64,000 nucleotides of DNA from NCBI GenBank assembly GCA_016648135.1, contig JADDOH010002557.1:41618-105617 (forward strand), in the 5' to 3' direction. The stretch comes from Agrypnia vestita (lineage: Eukaryota; Arthropoda; Insecta; Trichoptera; Phryganeidae). Below, in pieces: positions 57,455-64,000 of this stretch. The notes under the pieces are model-generated. The model made no database searches and was not told the origin of the DNA. It was given only the letters and a program-made list of their open reading frames with translations. Positions within the stretch are counted from its first letter, which is position 1. Every line of letters starts with the position of its first letter. The position numbers and the translations under genes are program-made.

Positions 57455-57690
57455 GTGGGTTATTGTTTTGCTAATATATTTCTGTGAGATTCGTTATAAT
57501 TATGTCATAAGTGTGATTTCAACTGAAACTCTGCACTTCGTTAATTTTTAAATGCGAGTATATTCAAAATTATGTAAAGTATTTTTTTTCATAACTACAA
57601 CTTTTTAGTTAAGACAAAAACAATTTTTTTCAATCTTGTCACTTAATCTCAGATCTTTCAGGTAGTATTAGTATTAGTAGTAGATTAATA

Positions 57691-58074
57691 TTAATCAATG
57701 TTAATGGTAGGGCTTAGTGTTCCGGACAGGAACACGCAAAAGATAGTTTGGTTCCACGTGCCCAAAACTCGAAGAAACGCACCGAAAGTTTCAGATGGCA
57801 AAGTCGTATAAAACCAATCTAGAAACGCCGGTGTAGTAGAGGTTGCCTTAAAAGGGCCAAAGAAGATCCAGAGAAAGTCCAAGTAGTCAGCAGGGTCGTT
57901 GTAGGTAGAGAGAAATGAAAGACTGGTAAAAGTGGTCCGATAGGCTCTTAAAGCACCTTCAGGTGTACTGAATTGCTCGCCGTTATGAAACTGTTTATAT
58001 AGCCAAATTACAAAATCCCTTCCATAACTCCATCGTAAAACAATCAGCCAATCACAAAGCTTGCTTTGCCGATT
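57691..58074 (-). other. Unrecognised 127-codon open frame
   Basis: Open from just after TGA (58075-58077) to a stop at 57691. The first ATG is at 57882; upstream codons are also sensible. Rich in aromatic residues, for example RDFVIWLYKQFHNGEQ and PADYLDFLWIFFGPF. No family recognised. It could be part of a retroelement polyprotein, given the clean reading and lack of a good start, or a chance frame. Confidence 0.25.
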
Positions 58075-58580
58075 TCAGCGCTCGCGCCATCTCTGAGTGA
58101 ATTTTGGTACTAATCAGTCTGACGATTGGCTGCGGAGATCGGCAGAAAGCACTTTGCTCCGACATAAAAAATCGTAAAAATAGTTTCATCGTCTTTTTGA
58201 GACGTAAATCATGTTAATTTATACAAGACTAAACCTTGCTGATAATCTAACATAGTCTATGGGACCCGCAAGGTAGTATTAACAGAGTTATTACAAGTTA
58301 TGTACCGAGTGCAATCGGCTAGTTACATTAAATTCAATAAAAAATAGTTCTTAAGTAGATACATGAATTTTTGTGTAATAATTATGAAGTATATTTTATA
58401 AGGCGTCTTTTGACTATAGTTTAATGAGTGAATAATTAATATTATGTTAGTTATAAACAATTTTATCAAACAAAATTCCTCCTACGTTTCTGATGTAATT
58501 TGTAGTCGTAAATATATACTTTTTGTATAGATATTTACTGGAAGAATACAATAAAGAAAGTTTTAGTTTAATTGGACTGC

Positions 58581-59412
58581 TGTAGCGGCCAATATTCGAT
58601 TTTGACTGAAAGTCATCTTTTTCGGCACGGTATCGCTCGGCCGGTGGGGTCGATATTAGCGATTGCGCTTATGTTGAGCGTAAAAGGTCCATTTTAGGGC
58701 CACTATTTTTAATTCCCCATTTTATGTTTTCTATGCGTTTCTTGACTTTTCCTGTGTTTTTAATAAAAATTATTTTTTGAAGAATTTTGTAAAGTTTAAT
58801 TTATATTTTGTGTGTACGGTGCTCCACGCACTTTTTAGTAATGATGCTCCTCCGCCAGTCTACGTCCAGTCGGTCTTGTGCGACAAGACTCTGATTTTAC
58901 GGGCTGGGTACCCGTAAATCAGATGCAAGCGATATGGGGAACGGTCAGTCTGCAGCCTGCCGCCCCACTTTAATCTTCGGAATACCAGCCGGGCGCACCC
59001 AATTGGCTGGTTCTCGGAAATGTATATACCAGTCTAAATTATCACGCCTCGTGAGCGGGTCAAATTCCAGAAATATTTGGAAAATATTTCGATTTCCATA
59101 CTGACCATATGTCAGTCAAAAATGCCGCGAACGGCTGATTGCTTCGAAAAGCGCATCGTCTATCGCTTTGCAAGCGATTTACTCTCTTTATTAAAAAATA
59201 AAAGATGTGACAAAAATCCATAAATATTACATTGTATATGTCAATATTTAAATCTATAATAATAAACATTATTCATAGAGTCCAAAAAATAGTGTGTCAC
59301 ATAAAGTCTTTTATTTCATCTGTTTACATAAACATTCAAAACTGGCATTGTTTCGTGATGACGCCACCGTTCCACGGCGATCGTTTCGAACTTCTAATTC
59401 CTGTCCGAAACA
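58581..59412 (-). mobile_element. 3' LTR of the BEL/Pao element
   Basis: Inferred from structure: on the minus strand a purine tract (CACGGGGGGAG, 59423-59413) follows pol and is immediately followed by TGTTTCGGACAG. The proposed other end reads GGCCGCTACA, giving TG...CA ends and 832 bp. A TATATAC motif lies about 385 bases in (59019-59030), and a strong hairpin with CTGATTT..ACGGG arms at 58890-58925. The flanking 5 bases are ACTGC. The second LTR is outside the window, so the left boundary is a prediction. Confidence 0.55.
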
Positions 59413-59483
59413 CTCCCCCCGTGTAGACAGTCTGCACTCACAGGAAGGACAGGATTCCCTCAATATCTGCAATAGTGACGCCG

Positions 59484-62400
59484 TCACTGCGGCGCCCTGG
59501 ACAGTGTGATGATTCTTGTTGCCGGTCGGGTGTATTCGCCCGCCGTGGTTCTTACTCGGACTACTCTGACTTGTCCGTCGGGTGCTACTTTTGTTTCTAT
59601 CACCCTTCCCTTGGGCCATGTGTTGCGGGGGAGTGCTGGATCAGCGATGACGGCCATCTCTCCCTCTTTGATTGCGGGCGCAGGTTCTTGCCATTTGTGT
59701 CGTCGGGCTAGGGTCGGTAGGTACTCCCGCATCCACCTTCTCCAGAATAGGTCAGCCATCTGCTGAGCCATCTGCCATTGTTTCTTTAAACAGACATTTG
59801 CATCCAATGCCCCGTAAAGGGTTAAATGTGTATTTCTGCCCGATATTCCTAGAAGCAGGTGGTTAGGAGTGATTGGCGCGTCATCCAGGGGGTCCACTGA
59901 CACATGTGTCAGTGGGCGACTGTTCACTGTGTATTCTGCCTCAGCTAGTAAGGTCCTTAATGTCTCTTCCCGCGGTGCCCGCTCCTTAAGCGTGGCCTCC
60001 AGCGCACGCTTCACAGCGCGTACAAGGCTTTCCCAAGCGCCGCCCATATGTGGGGCGAGCGGGGGGTTGAAGCTCCACTGTACCCCACTTTCTGTGAGAT
60101 GTCCCTGCATTCGTGGGTCGTCATGGAGTTCTGCCAGCGCGGCCGCCATTTCCTTTTCCGCGCCTCGGAAGTTAGTCCCATTATCTGAGTATAAGAGGCG
60201 TGGATGACCGCGCCGCGCGGCCATTCGTCTGATGGCGAGTATAGCTGAATCTGCAGACAGGGACTCGGCTAGTTCCAAATGTACGGCGCGTGTTGTTAAA
60301 CATGTAAACAGCGCGCCGTATCTTTTTTCTCTCCTTCGGCCGATGGTAATTTGCATTGGCCCAAAATAGTCCAGACCGCAGTGGTGGAAAGCAGGTGTAT
60401 GGTGCGCCAGCCGACAATCTGGTATCTGGCCCATCAATGGAGGGCTCGGCTGGCTCTTCATATTGCGGCACGCCTGGCATGCCAATTTCACCCGGCGCAC
60501 GGTTGGTCTCAATTTCAGCACGTAAAACTTTTCTCTGATATCGGCTACTGTTTTTTCCGTGCCCGGGTGGTTCTCGCGTTCATGGTAGTAGCGCACCATT
60601 AGTCGTGTGTATGGGTGGGCGCCGTCTAGAATAACCGGCGCTCTTAATCCGGGCGGTATGCCCTCCACTGCGGTCCGCTCCAGCCGAGAACCCATTCTGA
60701 TGACGTTGTGTTCATCCAGTTGTGGTGTCATCGGGTACAGTCGGCTGGTCTTTTCTATGACTTCCCCTTTCTGGAGGGCCCGTATCTCTGGCCCAAAAGC
60801 GTCTGCCTGTGTGTATTTTATCCAGGTGCGCTCGGCCTCCGTTCTTTCGTCAATTGTAATATCAGGCTGTTTTCCACTGAGGTGACGACAATTATTCACA
60901 AAACGCCGCACCCAGGCGGTAGTGCGGAGCAATCGGGTCCATGACGAAAAACGTTCTATGTCTGGGAGCGCTCCCCCCGTGTTGGTTTGTCGTACTGCTA
61001 GTACAGTGGCCGGCCTTCTCTCCATTATACTTTCATCGGGCTGCGGCCGTGCCTTTTCCTTTGGCCAGTTTGCCTCACTTCGTTTGAGGAATTCAGGCCC
61101 ACTGAACCACATGCCTTCCGCGGAGAGGTCCGGAGGTTCGCCATCTCTGGTCCCGATATCGGCAGGGTTTTTCTGTGTCGGCACCCATCTCCAAGCCTCA
61201 GCGTCTGTTAATTCGTCGATCTCGCCGAGTCTGTTTGCGACGAACGCCGAGTAGGACCGGGGGTCGGTCCGCAGCCAACATAAGACCGTTGTTGAGTCGG
61301 TCCAAAATACAGTTCGTATTATATGGCAGCGGTGTTCTTTTCTGATGGTAGCTGCTAGTCGGGCAGCCAATAGTGCTGCCTGTAGTTCCATGCGTGGTAT
61401 TGAGAGTGGCTTTAGTGGTCTGACTTTGCACTTCGCCGAGATGAAGGCTACGTTCATGCCGCCCTCTCCTGTCTCGACGAAGTATGCCACCGCGCAACAT
61501 GCCTTCTCGGACGCATCACAGAACACATGCAGTGTCACGTTGCTGCTTCGACGCGAGAGGCACTGGCGCGCTATTTGACACTCACTATTTCTTATGAGTA
61601 CATTCCATGCGCGCCATTTCCCCATGTGCTCGGGATGTATTTTCTCATCCCACCCGACCTTTGAACGCCATATTTCTTGTAGAAGTATCTTCGACCGGAT
61701 CAGTAAGCAGGCTAGGAAACCCACCGGGTCGAAAATACTCATCACGGCGCTCAGCAGCTGTCGTTTGGTCGGGTGGTCCGCCTCCGTCAGCTCCGGTAGG
61801 TTTACAAATTTGAAAACAAATTTATCGGAGGCGGGTTCCCACATAATCCCGAGCACTCTCTCGGTCGTTGTATCTTCTCCGATAATTCTTATCGGCTCTA
61901 CGGCTCGCAGAGTTGGTTCGATGTGTTCCAATACCTCCAGACTATTGGAGGCCCAATTCACTAGATGCATATTTCCTCGACGCAATACCTCGGACACCTG
62001 TTTCATCATTGTGATTGCTTCTTCGGAAGTGTCCAAAGCGTCGAGGTAATCATCCATATAGAATGTATTTTGAACTGCTTTGGCTGCGGCTGGGAACTCG
62101 TTGGCGCTGGCATCTGCTATCCGGTTGCGGACATACTGGGCGCTGCTGGGTGAGCATGTTGCACCGAACATCATCGACGTCATTTGATATGTTGTCGGTT
62201 CTGGTTCGTTCGGTTGTCTCCACAAATATAGCTGCGCTGCTTGATCCGCCTCTCGGATTTTTATTCTAAGAAACATTTCTTTGACGTCTGCTGCCAGCGC
62301 CACTCGTCCTTCACGAAAACGGAATACACTTCCTAGTAGAGAACTTAGTAGGTCCGGCCCGGTGATCAGTGTGTCATTTAAGCTTACACCACGACATTTG

Positions 62401-63995
62401 CTCGCCGCATCAAACACAATACGAATTTTTCCGGGCTTATTGGCATTGAAGACAGCAAAGTGTGGTAGGTAATATTTCCCTTTCATGTTGGCTTCTTCAG
62501 CTGGTGACAGAGGGTGAGCATACCCTTTGTTCAGGTATTCGTCCATTTTTGCTCTGTATGCTTCTGCATAAGCCGCATCCTTTGCCATCTTTCTTTCAAT
62601 GCCAGCCAGGCGGTTGGCGGCGCACTGGCGGCTGTCTGGCAGTTCTCTGCTATCCTTTTTCCACAGGAGGCCTGTCTCCCATTGACCGGTGGGTAGTTGT
62701 CGTGTGGTTGCTTCCATGATAGCGGTAGCTCGTGCATCCTCCTTATTGACACGGGCCGCGGCGGTTACCCCCAATGAGTCGACGGCGAAGTGTTCGCGCA
62801 CTAATGCCTCCAGAGTATTGTCGACTACGGGAGAAACTGCACTAGAAACTGCTAATACTGTTGCGTAATCACTATGGTTTTGTTTTCCGACAATGCCATG
62901 TATGGCCCACCCCAGGGCCGTGTGGGATCTGATGCCGCCGCCTTGCAGTTCTTGTACCTTCCTTGTCACTATAAGGTGAGCGTGGTCTTGACCAATCAAT
63001 AATTGTGGTCGTACTTCACTTATGTCGGCGTAATCTTCACACGGATGCGCGCGTTTATTGTTCACTACGTACTGTGAGGGGAGAGCGAGCTTGCGGACCG
63101 TACTCGCTCTCATCGGGTATTCGGCCCCGTCACCGCGCACGGTTACACTTATCAACTGGGACCGGTCGTCGGAAGAGCACATTCCACCAGCACCATGAAT
63201 TCGTAGACTGCGGACCGGTCCCTTGGCCCCGACGGCAGTGGCCACCTCTTGTTCGATAAGGGTGACCGTCGATCCCTCATCGAGAAGCGCGTGCACTTTT
63301 ATTTGCCTGCGGGGGCCACTCACCATCACTGGTATCACTTTGAGATAAACGCACTGCCTCCCTTGATAGTCACTGGTTTGTCCCACTGTTTCGTTTGTTG
63401 TTGGTGCGGGGGTTGTGGCTGCCGAGGTGTTCGTGGAACTGGTGTTTGGTGCTCTCCTTGATGGTCCCCCTTTTGGTCTCGGCTTCCCGAAACGTGGTTG
63501 GTTGTGCTGCCGGAGGTGGTGGTCCAGTTCGTGTAGTGTGTGGTGGTGGGGTTCTCTGCAACCGTGCGTCCCACATGGTTTGCTGCGACAATCGGGGGAG
63601 CGATGGCCCTTTTTCAAACAATTGTAGCAGATCTTTATTCTTCTTACTATGTTCCACCGATCTGCTACCGTCTTCTTTAAGTAGGCCTTGCATCCGGCCA
63701 AATGATGTGGTGCTATGTGACATGCAGGGCAGTTTTCATGTCGTTTTCCATCCCTCTGGGGATCCTTGTCCACCTGGCCTGTGGTGATCTGATGGACGTT
63801 ACCAGTGCGGCGTGTGGTCGTCCTTTTGGTGCGACATCCAGCGTATGAGGCCATTGCCACCATGTCCGACAACCACTCGGATAGATCCTGGATGGTGATG
63901 TTGGTGGACCCGCCTTTCCTTGAAGACACCCACATCATCTTGGCACACATAGGTAGCTTGTTGACCATCTCGCTCAGTAGTTGCGGTGACGTCAT
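59484..63995 (-). CDS. BEL/Pao retrotransposon polyprotein (5' end outside window)
   Basis: 1503 uninterrupted residues; the frame runs off the right edge, so gag is incomplete and the Met at 63995 is not necessarily the start. In order (numbered from it): gag C-terminus with a CCHC zinc knuckle (C123-C136), aspartic protease (ALLDEGST, ~236-243), RT with ALAADVKEMF (~566-575) and YMDD (646-649), RNase H (HVFCDASE ~823-830, RMELQAA ~868, WTDSTTV ~898), integrase with a CxxC zinc site (1173-1176) and catalytic D1209 (GLDYFGP), D1271 (SDNGTNF) and E1322 (GGAWES). The protease-RT-RH-integrase order and sequence style are BEL/Pao. No env frame follows. It is antisense to Bre1. An intact frame suggests recent insertion. 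Confidence 0.95.
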   Translation of the reverse strand: MTSPQLLSEMVNKLPMCAKMMWVSSRKGGSTNITIQDLSEWLSDMVAMASYAGCRTKRTTTRRTGNVHQITTGQVDKDPQRDGKRHENCPACHIAPHHLAGCKAYLKKTVADRWNIVRRIKICYNCLKKGHRSPDCRSKPCGTHGCREPHHHTLHELDHHLRQHNQPRFGKPRPKGGPSRRAPNTSSTNTSAATTPAPTTNETVGQTSDYQGRQCVYLKVIPVMVSGPRRQIKVHALLDEGSTVTLIEQEVATAVGAKGPVRSLRIHGAGGMCSSDDRSQLISVTVRGDGAEYPMRASTVRKLALPSQYVVNNKRAHPCEDYADISEVRPQLLIGQDHAHLIVTRKVQELQGGGIRSHTALGWAIHGIVGKQNHSDYATVLAVSSAVSPVVDNTLEALVREHFAVDSLGVTAAARVNKEDARATAIMEATTRQLPTGQWETGLLWKKDSRELPDSRQCAANRLAGIERKMAKDAAYAEAYRAKMDEYLNKGYAHPLSPAEEANMKGKYYLPHFAVFNANKPGKIRIVFDAASKCRGVSLNDTLITGPDLLSSLLGSVFRFREGRVALAADVKEMFLRIKIREADQAAQLYLWRQPNEPEPTTYQMTSMMFGATCSPSSAQYVRNRIADASANEFPAAAKAVQNTFYMDDYLDALDTSEEAITMMKQVSEVLRRGNMHLVNWASNSLEVLEHIEPTLRAVEPIRIIGEDTTTERVLGIMWEPASDKFVFKFVNLPELTEADHPTKRQLLSAVMSIFDPVGFLACLLIRSKILLQEIWRSKVGWDEKIHPEHMGKWRAWNVLIRNSECQIARQCLSRRSSNVTLHVFCDASEKACCAVAYFVETGEGGMNVAFISAKCKVRPLKPLSIPRMELQAALLAARLAATIRKEHRCHIIRTVFWTDSTTVLCWLRTDPRSYSAFVANRLGEIDELTDAEAWRWVPTQKNPADIGTRDGEPPDLSAEGMWFSGPEFLKRSEANWPKEKARPQPDESIMERRPATVLAVRQTNTGGALPDIERFSSWTRLLRTTAWVRRFVNNCRHLSGKQPDITIDERTEAERTWIKYTQADAFGPEIRALQKGEVIEKTSRLYPMTPQLDEHNVIRMGSRLERTAVEGIPPGLRAPVILDGAHPYTRLMVRYYHERENHPGTEKTVADIREKFYVLKLRPTVRRVKLACQACRNMKSQPSPPLMGQIPDCRLAHHTPAFHHCGLDYFGPMQITIGRRREKRYGALFTCLTTRAVHLELAESLSADSAILAIRRMAARRGHPRLLYSDNGTNFRGAEKEMAAALAELHDDPRMQGHLTESGVQWSFNPPLAPHMGGAWESLVRAVKRALEATLKERAPREETLRTLLAEAEYTVNSRPLTHVSVDPLDDAPITPNHLLLGISGRNTHLTLYGALDANVCLKKQWQMAQQMADLFWRRWMREYLPTLARRHKWQEPAPAIKEGEMAVIADPALPRNTWPKGRVIETKVAPDGQVRVVRVRTTAGEYTRPATRIITLSRAPQ

Positions 63996-64000
63996 ATATT

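Noticed and set aside
59506..63787. Many plus-strand frames opposite pol
   Set aside because: Shadows of the 1503-residue BEL/Pao frame, which has all catalytic motifs.

Overview
The window is nuclear DNA from an animal, almost certainly an insect. It holds widely spaced exons with GT/AG junctions, long AT-rich introns and a very high density of transposable elements. I cannot fix the order from sequence alone. The conserved proteins read as an insect ERK-type MAP kinase, a mitochondrial rescue release factor of the MTRFR/C12orf65 family and the histone H2B ubiquitin ligase Bre1.

Host genes, left to right: (1) the last two coding exons of ERK/rolled on + (6741-6929 and 11556-11663), with earlier exons left of the window; (2) a two-exon MTRFR-like gene on - (21749 down to 20148), whose only visible intron is mostly one pogo/Tigger-type MITE and whose catalytic GGQ motif reads GGS; (3) the first three coding exons of Bre1 on + (48199-48351, 49739-49925, 57266-57454), continuing past the right edge. 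About 1.2 kb of sequence is host coding.

Mobile DNA fills much of the rest. 0-6 kb: a tRNA-headed SINE, a headless inverted pair of its body, a Harbinger-like MITE, and a nearly full-length CR1/Jockey-type LINE (2374 to about 5880) with a tandem ~122-bp array upstream and one frameshift. 7-11.4 kb: three copies of a TTAA-flanked repeat inside the last ERK intron. 14.7-26.3 kb: MITEs, pogo-like elements, a jockey-type LINE remnant and a deleted piggyBac. 27.4-31.1 kb: a Helitron-like element that contains a decayed LINE and an ~870-bp array of near-perfect heat-shock elements. 31.4-36.5 kb: a hAT element with a BED finger, a LINE 3' end, a tRNA-Asp-like sequence and two head-to-head Tigger copies. 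37.6-47.4 kb: LINE fragments, hAT MITEs, a second Harbinger-like MITE and a second deleted piggyBac. 50.4-56.3 kb, in Bre1 intron 2: a nest of a pogo-like element containing a Tigger containing a DIRS-like element, plus a separate retroposon with an 11-bp target duplication. 58.6-64 kb, in Bre1 intron 3: a BEL/Pao LTR retrotransposon with one LTR and an uninterrupted 1503-residue pol reading frame, antisense to Bre1.

Most promising for follow-up: the heat-shock-element array (29990-30860), the GGQ-to-GGS change in the release factor, the LINE's tandem 5' array, the foldable tRNA-like SINE head, and the two rearranged piggyBac derivatives. Element families were assigned by reading termini, target-site duplications and protein motifs; no database search was possible.
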